Shown: one piece after another, positions 12,274 through 22,042 of the stretch
How the letters are laid out: each line of letters starts with the position of its first letter
Position numbering within the stretch: position 1 is the first letter of the stretch
Assembly: GCA_030789695.1 (NCBI GenBank)
Contig: CM061142.1
Location: 281,225,043-281,289,042, forward strand
Direction of reading: 5' to 3'
DNA from: Scilla litardierei
Lineage: Eukaryota > Streptophyta > Magnoliopsida > Asparagales > Asparagaceae
Length of the DNA stretch: 64,000 nucleotides
Position numbers and translations under genes: made by a program
The notes under the pieces: generated by a model
What the model saw: only the letters and a program-made list of their open reading frames with translations
Told to the model about the DNA's origin: nothing
Database searches by the model: none

Positions 12274-14175
12274 GACGTATATTCAATTCTTTTAAGTCAA
12301 TCCGAGCCTTTACTTCGTCTTTTGACTTGTTGGTGTCTTGGATCAAGGTATACAACAGATTTTCACATATGTTCTTTACGATGTGCATGGCGTCCAGGTT
12401 GTGACGTATTTTCAAATTCCTCCAATATGGAAATTCGAAGAAAATACAAACTTTGACCAACCACTTGGTAGTATTCGAACATCTGCTGTGTTAGAATTTG
12501 TGCACGACACTCAAGGCCTTCTTCTTTTAGTTTTGCCCTTGCGCTTTCCTTTTCCCTTTGCAATCCGCCTTCTAACAACAAGAGGGTGATCTTTGCTATA
12601 TCTGTTCTTTCCAAACATCACTCTCCACAAAGGGTGAAGTGCTTCAAATATGTCCTCTCCGATTAGTTGCTTTGGGGCTTCTCGACGTTTGGTTTTGTTG
12701 TTGCACAACTGTCCATGTCTCCTATAACTATGATCCGAATGCAACCATCTTTTGTTCTGCCAAAAGAAAAACTTACGGCTATATTTCAGGAATGTGCCCT
12801 TATAACCTTTCATGCAAACCGGACAAGACGTCCTACCTTTCGTCGACCACCCAAATAGATTAGCATATGTCGGGAAGTCGTTTATCATCCATAAAATAAT
12901 AGCACTCATGCAGAAACTTTGCTTTGTCACGGCGTCGAAAGCGCCCACACCTTGTTCCCATAAAAGCTTCAGATCATCAATTTTTTCACACCTTGCATGG
13001 AAAAATCTATATCATTTCTAGGCGAGTATTTCCCAGGAATCAATAGTGGCAGTATCAAGTATGGTTCTTTCATGCACATATAAGGCGGGAGGTTATACGG
13101 GGTCAGCAACACGGTCCAAGTGGACCAACCAGAGCTCATCACTCCAAACAGATTAAATCCATCGCTTGCGAGACCAAGCCTAAGATTCCTGATCTCCCTT
13201 GCAAAGTCGGGATAAATATGGTCGATATGCTTCCATGCTTCCCCATCGGCATGATGACTCAATTTTGCATCCTCTATGCGGTCGATGGCGTGCCATCGCA
13301 TTTTTCCTGCCAATTCAGCAGACATGGAAACCCCTCTGTAGCCTTGGTATAATTGAAAAATATCGGAGAACCTTTGCCAGAGTCTACTTCTTCTTTTTGA
13401 CTGTAGGTCCATCCCTCGTCACACCAGTTCTTTGTTTAACTTTCCACCAGGGAACATGACACGTTGGACATTCGTGTAGTTCCTTGTTGTCTTTGTAGTA
13501 TAAAATGCAATCGTTAGGGCATGCGTCAATTTTCTTGTAATCGAGCCCTAACGTATTAATGATTTTTCTTGCTTCATAATGAGTAGGTGGAATGTTATCA
13601 TTCCCACCGGGAACTACCCTTCTCAACAAATCCAACAACATCGCAAAATGTGTAATCACCATTCCGCTTAGTGTTTGGATATGCAGTAGTCTAATCATGA
13701 ATGATAGCCTCGTGAACTCCGTGCATCCTTCGTATAAATCAGACTCATTATCTTCCACTAATTTCATCAATCGATCATAGTCAACGGTGTGAAGATCATC
13801 ATCTGACATGTTTCCGCTAGGAGCACCAATATCTTCCAGCTTTGTATCTATGTTATCTGCCCTTTGATCTCTATGCACAATACGCTCTTCTGCCCTAAGT
13901 ATATCCTCTGTTACGACACCTTCTCCATGGTAACTCCAAAATTTATAATTGGGGTCGAACCCTTGAGACACCAAATGGACACATACAATATGCATCTGAA
14001 GGATCTCATTGTTCTGGCACCTCTTGCAAGGGCAATGGATTTTTCCATTGTACATGCTTATAGGGTTGGCATCAGCGTATGCTAAGAACGCATATATCCC
14101 CTCTAAGTATCTTCGATTTCCAGTCATGTTTAAATCCGATATTTCCATAAACGACTTGTCAGGAACCTCTGGCAT
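12274..14175 (-). pseudogene. CACTA (En/Spm) Tnp2-type transposase, N-terminal half (C1)
   Basis: A start at 14175 opens a 263-codon frame with a transposase-associated domain (DKSFMEISDLN, RRYLEGIYAFL, CPCKRCQNN) and then the Tnp2 N-terminus (NTLGLDYKKIDACPNDCILY, CPTCHVPWWK). The next frame (12969-13412) has HHADGEAWKHIDHIYPDFA, RLGLASDGFNLFG and LPPYMCMKEPYLILPLLIPG. Frame 12511-12948 has MSAIILWMINDFPTYANLFG, GWSTKG and SCPVC. Frame 12275-12460 has IRHNLDAMHIVKNICENLL. At least three frame changes separate these blocks, so it is a pseudogene. The family normally cuts and pastes elements with CACTA termini; I do not find those termini here. Confidence 0.88.
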
Positions 14176-14300
14176 CTGTAATTGACGATGAAATTTACAT
14201 GTAATTTTGTATTAACCATTTATATATTTCTAAATTAACTATTTTGAGAACCTTTAAATAATAGTCGACTCTTTCATAAAAGTAAGCGGCTATCATTGTG

Positions 14301-14420
14301 ATACCAAGAGTGTATGTTTTAACATGGCCAGGTTATCATTAATCTAAAACTAAAATAGATTCTATTTTTTCCTTGATATCTACAAAATAACTAAATTAAA
14401 TTTTATACCAAGAGTGAATG
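14301..14420 (-). repeat. 104-bp tandem repeats upstream of the CACTA transposase (left part)
   Basis: Units begin ATACCAAGA(G/C)TGTATG and carry TTTTAACATG, TCATTAATCT and TTTTTTCCTTGA(T/A)ATC. Unit 1 is 14301-14404. Unit 2 starts at 14405, is interrupted at 14420 by T1 and resumes at 40970. Counted across the insertion, unit 2 is again exactly 104 bp. Their position upstream of the transposase start suggests CACTA subterminal repeats; the element terminus itself is not seen. Confidence 0.75.
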
Positions 14421-15000
14421 TGTCACGCCCCGCTTCCCATTATACTTGGGAGCGAGAACGTGAACGGGTCCGCAAGTGCTTAATGCAAGAAGGAGGTACT
14501 TTTTTTCTTTTCTTCCTCCTTGGTTTAAGCACAATAAGCGTCTGTGATAACACTTGCAGGTTCTTGCATGCAACTCAAACAACACGAATATTTTATTTAA
14601 TTACGACCTCAAGTCTCAGAATAGTTACAATAATGTATGAATTGAAAAGAGGAGGGTCTAACACCCATACAAATTTTGGAAGAAACAACAAGTACAAAGA
14701 TGCCGTGAAGGCACATTGCCCCTCAGCGAAGGAACTTAGCGGTAAGGCACTCCTGGTCAACCAGCTCAGTATCTAGGTTCGCTCCTCTGCAAATCTATCT
14801 AATACCTGACGTATATTTCACAAGACAAGAAATATACGTCAGCGAAGGTTGCTCGATAAGATTTAGAAAGTTAAGATAATTGACCCTCGGCATGGTTTTC
14901 AAAAACAATTCATGGAAATATGAATGACAGAAAAGAATTTGCATAGTTAATCATGTCAGCGTAAGAAATATATGAGCACGTCAAGCGTGGTGCACAAGCA

Positions 15001-15100
15001 GTGGCATGGCAAGTGTAGTGTGTAAAGCAAATAGCATGGCAAGTGTAGCGTGTACAGCAAAGAGCATGGCAAGTGTAGTGTGTACAGCAGATAGCATGGC
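15001..15100. repeat. 30-bp minisatellite in the T1 LTR
   Basis: Units start at 15001, 15031, 15061 and 15091 with GCATGGCAAGTGTAG and GTGTA(C/A)AGCA. The same array is in the other LTR at 27625-27724, so it predates T1 insertion. Confidence 0.85.
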
Positions 15101-16186
15101 AATTTCGAAGTAATGTAAAGTATTTCTGGACAGACATGCAGTTCTAAGGGATTTAAGGTAAACAGACAGTTTTAATGAATTCAAAGCAGTAAGACAGTTT
15201 TAACGTGCCAATGAAGTTGCAATAATTATTTCTAGTTTAATGCAATGTTTTCTAGCATGCTTAGGGTTCTCGCCTTTAGGTCGTGATGAATGAGTTCTTC
15301 TTCACACGGGGGCTTACCGTGATTGGTGCTAACCCACCGCATGGGTGTTGCCCTTGAAGACAGTACCCTTTCATACACCTAGTGGCCGCTCAACCCTAAC
15401 CCCATCCCAGATGTGTGCTGGAACACGAGCCAGCCTAGTCGACTCACACGACATCACGAAGTCACGATTTCGCCTCTTGGGCACACGAATTCACAATTTC
15501 ATGATTTCAAGTATCCATTTCGTCAATATGTTCCATCAATAACCATTCAATCAAGAGTGTACAAATATGATGTGCAACATGAAAAACTAGCAATTCTTGA
15601 TCTAGCATTTAAATGTAACGATATTTAAAACTGTAAATGTACAATTGCCTGTTACGGTGATTTGGTGTCCAGATGATCACAACGAGACACGTTATAGCTG
15701 CGACATTGGGTTCATAACATTGAGTTAGAAGTTATTAACTCATTTAGATATATTATTAGGTCTAACTTGTTAATACGGTGTTCTTAGAACTACTATTATT
15801 TATATCAAAACACTGTTCCGTACTGTTAAGAAGGAGTGATAAATGAAGGTACTCTTTATAAAGATAGAATCATTGTTCATCCCTAAGGTTACTGTTGCAT
15901 TTGCATAACTATATGGGTCCCAAGGTATATAGATATACAGTTACACATATAACCCAAAATAAGGCACATGCTAAAACCGTACTATCATATACTAACTAGT
16001 AACTTTATTAACACTTAGCTACATCACCCGTTCTTATTATAGAGCCAATGGCACAGAACCAATTCATGAAATTATTAACACAACTAACTAATAAGGTAAT
16101 GTTCCTGACTTACATCAATATCCGTATCATAAACTAAATAACATGTATTCACCCAACATCTATATTACTTAATTCATGTAACATTC

Positions 16187-16188
<2 letters not shown>

Positions 16189-16242
<54 letters not shown>
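16189..16242. repeat. (TA)n microsatellite at the LINE 3' end
   Basis: About 27 TA units. The other T1 LTR has only a short TA-rich tract at the matching point (about 28830-28850). This tract is the left edge of the 8-kb block of insertions. It may be the LINE's 3' tail, the expanded target, or both. Confidence 0.9.
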
Positions 16243-16244
<2 letters not shown>

Positions 16245-16432
16245 AAAGGTAAGCTTGGGACTCCATATATACAGAAATTACACCTAAAAGGCATGAGGTT
16301 CCAAACAGAGAGAGGATAGGGCACAAGCGCCGTCACTCTCCACTGTTTAGTACCCCACCCTAATCAGTATACTATACATTTGTAATCAATTCAATCTCTC
16401 CAAAAAATATAGCAGGGATAAAGAAATGGAAA

Positions 16433-19400
16433 TCAGCCTTTGTCTCTGAATTCCCATCTGGCGAGAGCTGCAATCTCATCTTCGCTTGAAGGCTCAAGGT
16501 CTCCCAGTGCCACTCTGATATCTGCCGCAATCTCTTCAAATAAAGTAATTTTACACTTACTAACCCCTTCAAAGATTCTCCTATTCCTTTCTCGCCAAAT
16601 ATGCCAAACAGTAGCAGCAAGCGTGGTTTTAGCAAGTAGACTCAATACGTTTTTCCCCCGGAAGTGCAATAGGTAGTAATCCCCAACCATTTCCAAAGTA
16701 GTAGGAAAATGATCCTTAATGTTCAGCTTTAGCATTGCTCGCCTAAGGATGTAACTAGAATAATTGCAATCAAAAAACAAGTGGCCTCCACTTTCCAGAT
16801 TATTGTCACAAAGGACGCAGTTTGTAGAAATGTTGGTGCCCCATTTACTCATCAGTTCCTTGGTTAACAATTTCCCCTTAAATGCCCTTAGGAGGGTAAG
16901 AGACATCTTTGGAATATATTTGTTGTACCAAATTAAATTATAGTAAGGGAAGAGGGTACCTGGACTTCTAACCCTATCCCAAGCTTGCTTGAATTGGAAA
17001 CTCCCACCATCCGCCCAGACCCATCCATCAGCGCCCCCCCTAAGAGTGTAGTCGCGCAATAGTGGCCGAATATGAGCAAGCACGTCGGCTAATCTCCAGC
17101 CCGCCGGTCCCCAATACTCACGTACGCTCTTCCTCTCCTCTCCATCTGGGATATCATATGAGTCTTTGAGTGGACCGCAATCAAGCCAATTATCAACCCA
17201 AAATAATGTTGATCTGCCATCCCTAACCCGCCTTCTGATCAACTTTTGGGATATATCTTTACATTTAAGCATACGCTTCCAAGTTCCTGACTGCAACACC
17301 CTTCCTTCTTCACTAAAGAAGGACTCAGCCGATGTATACTCCTCCCTCATCTTTGTTGCCCAAATCCCATCTGATTTTAAAAACCTCCAGATGAGCCTAA
17401 TCCCTGCCGCAATATTAAGGTCTTCCAGTTTCCGAATGCCAACTCCTCCTTCCTGTTTTGGTTTGCAAATATCATTCCAGGACCACGCTTTGGAATTACC
17501 CCAAATGAAACGCCTACAAGCTGAAGTGATAGTCCGTAGGACTTTGGTAGGAATGTGGAAGGCTTGCATCCAAAAAGCCACCATACCGTAGATAACAGTC
17601 CTGACCAGCTCAATACGCCCTGAAATAGATAGCAGTGAAGATGCCCACCCCATCATTCTCTTTTTGCATTTATCCACAAGCCTGTTGTAGTTTTGGGTTT
17701 TTGGATACTTGGAGGAGAGAGGTAGCCCCAAATAGGTAGTAATAGTAGTGGCAATCTTAATCCCCAGGGAGTCAGCTAACCCACTCCTGCCCACCACACC
17801 CTTACTGAATAAAACAGCACTTTTATCCCAATTGACTTGAAGTCCAGTATAATCAGTAAACTCAAGGAGAAGATTTTTGAGGCCCAAAAATGATTTTAAA
17901 TTTGCACGGCAAAAAATCAGAAGGTCATCAGCAAACAGGAGATGGGATATAGTACCTGTGCGCCTCATAGGTTGAATAGAATGCTTATTAATTGCCTTTG
18001 CAATCAAGAGGGAAAAAGCCTCCATGACCAGAACAAATAAATAGGGGGAGAGAGGGTCCCCTTGCCGTAGACCCCTATTTCCTTCGAAGAATCCCACTGG
18101 AGTACCGTTGACCATCACTGAGAATGTGGGTGTAGATATGCATTCTTTAATCCAGGAAATAAATTTTTCCGGGAATCCCATTTGGTGCAGAAGATAATAA
18201 ATGAATTCCCGGTTCACACTGTCGAATGCTTTCCTAAGGTCCAATTTCAGACAGGCTCTGCTCCCCATCGGATTGCTGAAATCTCTGATTTGCTCATGCG
18301 CAATAAGTGTACAATCAGAAAGCAGTCGACCTTTTAGAAATGCTGCTTGATTTGGTGAGATGAGATCGTGGGTAACGACCTTGATTCTATTACAGAGCAA
18401 TTTGCTGATGATCTTATAAATTACATTACAGCAGGCAATCGGCCTGTAATCACCAAGAGTAGTAGCATTTGAATTCTTAGGGACAAGTGTGAGAAAGGTG
18501 TGGTTTACCTGGCGAAGGAGTTTACCAGATTTGAAGAAAGATCTAACAGCACTGATTACCTCGCCACCAACCAGATTCCAGTTGTGCTGGAAAAATAAAC
18601 CGTTATACCCATCAGGTCCAGGAGCTTTGTCAGGCCCAATCTGGAAGACAGCCGACTTGATTTCATCATTAGAAAACCCCTTGCATAGCCAAGCAGCACC
18701 TCCTGTAGTTAGTATTTTCTTGGGAACTAATCTCGGAAAAGTACTTCTGTAATAGGTCTGATTGTATAAATTTTCAAAGAATTTTGGTGCATCCTGTTTG
18801 AGGACATCAAAAGATCTGTTCTGTTGACCTCTGCTATCCACCAAATGCCTAAGATTGTTATGGGTATCTCTTGATTTCATGGAACTATAGAAGAATCTGG
18901 TGTTCCTGTCCCCCAAGGTAAGCCATTCTTGACGGCTCTTTTGACGATACATATCCTCCTCCAGCTTCATAGCCTCTGCTAATTCCTTGATAATACTTTG
19001 TAATTTATTCTGCAGGGGAATATCATGATGAATTCCAGGGGAATTGCGGCATTCTTCCAACTTGTTGCGCAATATGCGCACATTGTTTGTTGCATTGTAA
19101 TCTCCTGCCCATTTACGAAGAAGGGGTTTCAATCTCCTCAGCTTTTGAGTGAGACAAAACATAGGAGTGCCTTCAACTGACCCCCTCCAGCTAGCCTCCA
19201 CCAAATCATGAAACCCAGAGCATTTGATCCAATAATTAAAGAATTTAAAAGGCTTTGCATCTGGGATTACCTGAGGATGCAGATATACTGCCATAGGCCG
19301 ATGGTCACTAGTATAATGGTCCATATAATCACAGTAGGAATCCGAGAGCATGTTAATCCACTCTGCATTGCAAAAAACACGGTCCAGCTGTGCAGAAATG

Positions 19401-19978
19401 CGGTCCTTGCCCACCCTGTTATTGCACCAGCTCAGTTTCCCCCCCTTGCTTTTCAGCTCCTGCAACCCACATTTCCTGATGCATTCATTGTATTCGGAGA
19501 TCATTTTCTCCTCCAGAATCCTTCCTCCCACTTTATCCCTGGTGAATAGGACACAGTTAAAATCTCCTCCCACCAGCCAAGGCATATTCCCTACCTGAAG
19601 ATAATCAGTTTCCAAATTATTCCATAACTCCTTTCTCCCAATAATGGTGTTTCTAGCATATATGCCTGTGATAACACAAGAGAATCCCCCGGTATTTGAG
19701 AACCTTGCCGAAATGTGCTGACAAGAGCTCGAGATAATAGAGGCTTTCCAAACATGAGGGGTGAATCCGATTAGAATACGCCCACCAAAAGCATGAGAGA
19801 AATTGTCAAAGGATTCCCAATTTTTGGGAATGACTGAATTATTGTTCCCCACCACAGATTTAAGTTTGGTCTCCAATAGAATCATCACACTAGGCTGAAT
19901 TTTGTTAGTAATATCACGAAGATCCCTCCTCCTAAAAGAGTTATTCATACCTCTTGTATTCCAATACAATATAGTCAT
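16433..19978 (-). CDS. LINE ORF2: endonuclease-reverse transcriptase
   Basis: The 1181-residue frame is uninterrupted. The N-terminus is an APE-type endonuclease: LLETK (E36), GDFN (138-141), QLDRVF (D199) and SDHR (224-227). The reverse transcriptase follows: a KAPGPDG motif near 451, LDLRKAFDSV (579-588), RQGDPLSPYLF (638-648) and FADD (682-685, catalytic). A zf-RVT-like region near 1030-1100 has PKMSLTLLRAFKGKLLT, CVLCDNN and GGHLFFDC. No RNase H domain is recognisable at the C-terminus. The enzyme would nick target DNA and copy the LINE RNA at the nick. The start overlaps the ORF1 stop by ATGA, suggesting reinitiation. All catalytic landmarks are present, so it may be functional. Confidence 0.93.
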   Translation of the reverse strand: MTILYWNTRGMNNSFRRRDLRDITNKIQPSVMILLETKLKSVVGNNNSVIPKNWESFDNFSHAFGGRILIGFTPHVWKASIISSSCQHISARFSNTGGFSCVITGIYARNTIIGRKELWNNLETDYLQVGNMPWLVGGDFNCVLFTRDKVGGRILEEKMISEYNECIRKCGLQELKSKGGKLSWCNNRVGKDRISAQLDRVFCNAEWINMLSDSYCDYMDHYTSDHRPMAVYLHPQVIPDAKPFKFFNYWIKCSGFHDLVEASWRGSVEGTPMFCLTQKLRRLKPLLRKWAGDYNATNNVRILRNKLEECRNSPGIHHDIPLQNKLQSIIKELAEAMKLEEDMYRQKSRQEWLTLGDRNTRFFYSSMKSRDTHNNLRHLVDSRGQQNRSFDVLKQDAPKFFENLYNQTYYRSTFPRLVPKKILTTGGAAWLCKGFSNDEIKSAVFQIGPDKAPGPDGYNGLFFQHNWNLVGGEVISAVRSFFKSGKLLRQVNHTFLTLVPKNSNATTLGDYRPIACCNVIYKIISKLLCNRIKVVTHDLISPNQAAFLKGRLLSDCTLIAHEQIRDFSNPMGSRACLKLDLRKAFDSVNREFIYYLLHQMGFPEKFISWIKECISTPTFSVMVNGTPVGFFEGNRGLRQGDPLSPYLFVLVMEAFSLLIAKAINKHSIQPMRRTGTISHLLFADDLLIFCRANLKSFLGLKNLLLEFTDYTGLQVNWDKSAVLFSKGVVGRSGLADSLGIKIATTITTYLGLPLSSKYPKTQNYNRLVDKCKKRMMGWASSLLSISGRIELVRTVIYGMVAFWMQAFHIPTKVLRTITSACRRFIWGNSKAWSWNDICKPKQEGGVGIRKLEDLNIAAGIRLIWRFLKSDGIWATKMREEYTSAESFFSEEGRVLQSGTWKRMLKCKDISQKLIRRRVRDGRSTLFWVDNWLDCGPLKDSYDIPDGEERKSVREYWGPAGWRLADVLAHIRPLLRDYTLRGGADGWVWADGGSFQFKQAWDRVRSPGTLFPYYNLIWYNKYIPKMSLTLLRAFKGKLLTKELMSKWGTNISTNCVLCDNNLESGGHLFFDCNYSSYILRRAMLKLNIKDHFPTTLEMVGDYYLLHFRGKNVLSLLAKTTLAATVWHIWRERNRRIFEGVSKCKITLFEEIAADIRVALGDLEPSSEDEIAALARWEFRDKG

Positions 19979-21984
19979 TTGTGGGTGGTAGAATTTCGCA
20001 CCAGGGAGCTCTCCTGCAATCGACTGCTCTTCCTAGTGTTAATCAATGTCGGACAAGAAGGCCTCTTCACGGACTTTGTATCTTGGCCAATAATGTCATC
20101 CACTTCGACGTCCCAGGCAGGGTTGTCCATGACAAGTGTAGCAGGTACTTTATCAGTATCATCATCTCGGTTGTCTTCAAGCAACGACGGCATGCCTATG
20201 GTACAGTTGTTGACAGGGTCCTTAGTAGATTCTGCACCCTCGGTGGTATCACCCGACTGTCCCCTTATTCCTCCTGTAGAATTCACCCTGGCATCTGATT
20301 CCATAGTTGCAAGGGAGCCCTGATTGCTGGCCAACGCCTGCAACTGTGCTAGCTCTCGAGCATTGACCAAGGACACTTGAGCATTATGCAAGGCCCCAGG
20401 AATGGGACCTGTAGTAGTAGCCTGCTCATCATCCTGTGACCCCTGAGCATCATTATGTGACCCTTGAGTATTATGCAAGCCCCCAGGTTTGGGACCCGTA
20501 GCACTAGCCAGCACCTCAGCACACGCTGGCAATGTGTCTTCAGTAGGGGATGCTGAATTAGATGCTACAGGAATAATGTTGTCATCCGTAGCATTACCTG
20601 TGCTCTCAACCAATTTCGCACATGGTTGTACAATCATGGGTTCCTGGATGTTCTCAGAGCTACCTCCATTGATAGATACGCTTGCCACCCCAGCGTCACC
20701 ATTGGCCGCATCGATTTGGAATGAAGGGAGCTTATCAAGAGATGGGCACTGGCTATCAGTATGACCAAAGCAAATACATTTACTACACCGTGGAGGTTCT
20801 CCTTCAAATTTGGTGTCTATGGATAATGTGACTCCATCATCCAGTTCCACAACTACAGATTTTGGCAATGGTTTCTTTGCATCGACCTCAACCAAACACC
20901 TAGCATATGTGATTCTCTCCATATTAGCAGTAGCACGATCTAGACATAAAGGCGAGCCAATAACTGAAGCAATGATACTGAGGGCCTCCAGGTTCCATAG
21001 ATATAGGGGGACACCATGTAACTGGACCCACATAGGCACAGAGGATAGGATATCCCTATCATGAGTAAGGTTCAGATTCCATCTTTTTAGTACCACAAGC
21101 CGACCGTCAAATAGCCAAGGCCCCCCTTGCAGTATTCGCTCACACTCCTCCGGTGATTCAAATTTGAAGTAGAAAAAGCCATTTTCTTTGCTATAAATTT
21201 GAATCCTTTTCTTCAGCTTCCATAGCCTCTCAACCCATGCCAGAATATGTCCGTAGAAAGGGACATCCCCCAATACATATCCCACAAGAGTATTCTTCCA
21301 AATATCAGCACCCTTCTGAACTAGCTCACCAGAAACCCTCGCACAGGCAGACCCATCCGGTTTGATTGTTGGAGGAATTAGCCTCATCGATATTCTAGCA
21401 TCATAAGATCGTCTATTAGTACAGACATCAACCCAGGATTGTTTAGCAGCAGAGGTATCAATACTGATCTGTGCATTAGGTCTCATTGGCATTTTGACAG
21501 GCACATTGTGTGCACCCCTAACCGGCATGTTTGCCTGCACCTTGTGAGGTCCCCAGACGTGATGAACTCCTCCCATTTTTTGATGAAATCTTCCTGAGAG
21601 AGGGCCATGGCCACCCGTCTCTCTCCGCGAAATTCGTCCAACAGGGGGTTTCGACTTCTTGCTGACAAGTTGCCAGCCATCATCAGTGGAAGAATCTCCC
21701 TTTACGTTTGAAGTGCCATGGCCACTCCCCAAACCACCGTCCATTAGGCCCACGTCCACCTGTGAATCCCCATGGGATCCACCCAAGTTCCGATCTCCAC
21801 CAGGCCCCGACCCGCCGTCAAACCCAACTCCAGATCCACCTGCACCCAGATCTCCCCGGTAACCCTCCTTCAGGCCCCTCCAAATACTCCTCCCCGTTAC
21901 TCCGCCACCCACAAAACGCCACACGCGATTGAAGTCACCACCTCGCCGTTGATCGCCGCCGGGAAAATCGGAGCCGCCTCTCAT
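19975..21984 (-). CDS. LINE ORF1: RNA-binding protein (DUF4283-like plus CCHC)
   Basis: The 669-residue frame is intact. The first 100 residues are Gly/Arg-rich, followed by a basic linker. A DUF4283-like domain lies at about 225-380 (KNTLVGYVLGDVPFYGHILA, FYFKFESPEECERIL, GGPWLFDGRLVVLKRWN, VPMWVQLHGVPLYLW). Then comes a CX2CX4HX4C knuckle (CSKCICFGHTDSQC) near 410-425. The remaining 240 residues are low-complexity with Gln, Ala and acidic stretches. Plant L1-like ORF1 proteins of this type bind the element RNA. The stop TGA is part of the ATGA that starts ORF2. Confidence 0.9.
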   Translation of the reverse strand: MRGGSDFPGGDQRRGGDFNRVWRFVGGGVTGRSIWRGLKEGYRGDLGAGGSGVGFDGGSGPGGDRNLGGSHGDSQVDVGLMDGGLGSGHGTSNVKGDSSTDDGWQLVSKKSKPPVGRISRRETGGHGPLSGRFHQKMGGVHHVWGPHKVQANMPVRGAHNVPVKMPMRPNAQISIDTSAAKQSWVDVCTNRRSYDARISMRLIPPTIKPDGSACARVSGELVQKGADIWKNTLVGYVLGDVPFYGHILAWVERLWKLKKRIQIYSKENGFFYFKFESPEECERILQGGPWLFDGRLVVLKRWNLNLTHDRDILSSVPMWVQLHGVPLYLWNLEALSIIASVIGSPLCLDRATANMERITYARCLVEVDAKKPLPKSVVVELDDGVTLSIDTKFEGEPPRCSKCICFGHTDSQCPSLDKLPSFQIDAANGDAGVASVSINGGSSENIQEPMIVQPCAKLVESTGNATDDNIIPVASNSASPTEDTLPACAEVLASATGPKPGGLHNTQGSHNDAQGSQDDEQATTTGPIPGALHNAQVSLVNARELAQLQALASNQGSLATMESDARVNSTGGIRGQSGDTTEGAESTKDPVNNCTIGMPSLLEDNRDDDTDKVPATLVMDNPAWDVEVDDIIGQDTKSVKRPSCPTLINTRKSSRLQESSLVRNSTTHK

Positions 21985-21993
21985 GGTGTGATT

Positions 21994-22005
21994 ATTATAT
22001 ATATG

Positions 22006-22041
<36 letters not shown>
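21994..22041. repeat. (TA)n tract between LINE and Helitron
   Basis: TA-rich sequence with short interruptions. It separates the LINE 5' end from the Helitron start, so both lie in one TA-rich target. Confidence 0.8.

Positions 22042-22042
<1 letters not shown>

Larger units (their letters stand above)
16243..21993 (-). mobile_element. Apparently full-length non-LTR retrotransposon (LINE, L1-like)
   Basis: Two long intact ORFs on the minus strand (ORF1 21984-19975, ORF2 19978-16433) are followed by a 3' untranslated part of about 190 bp (16432-16243). The element runs into (TA)n instead of a clear poly(A), and target duplications cannot be told apart from the TA repeats. The 5' end is close to the ORF1 start (within about 10-20 bp), so the 5' untranslated region is very short or lost. 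It sits in the left T1 LTR and is absent from the right one, so it entered after T1. Confidence 0.85.

Noticed and set aside
17166..20764. Plus-strand frames of 80-140 codons opposite the LINE
   Set aside because: They are shadows of the two long minus-strand LINE ORFs.
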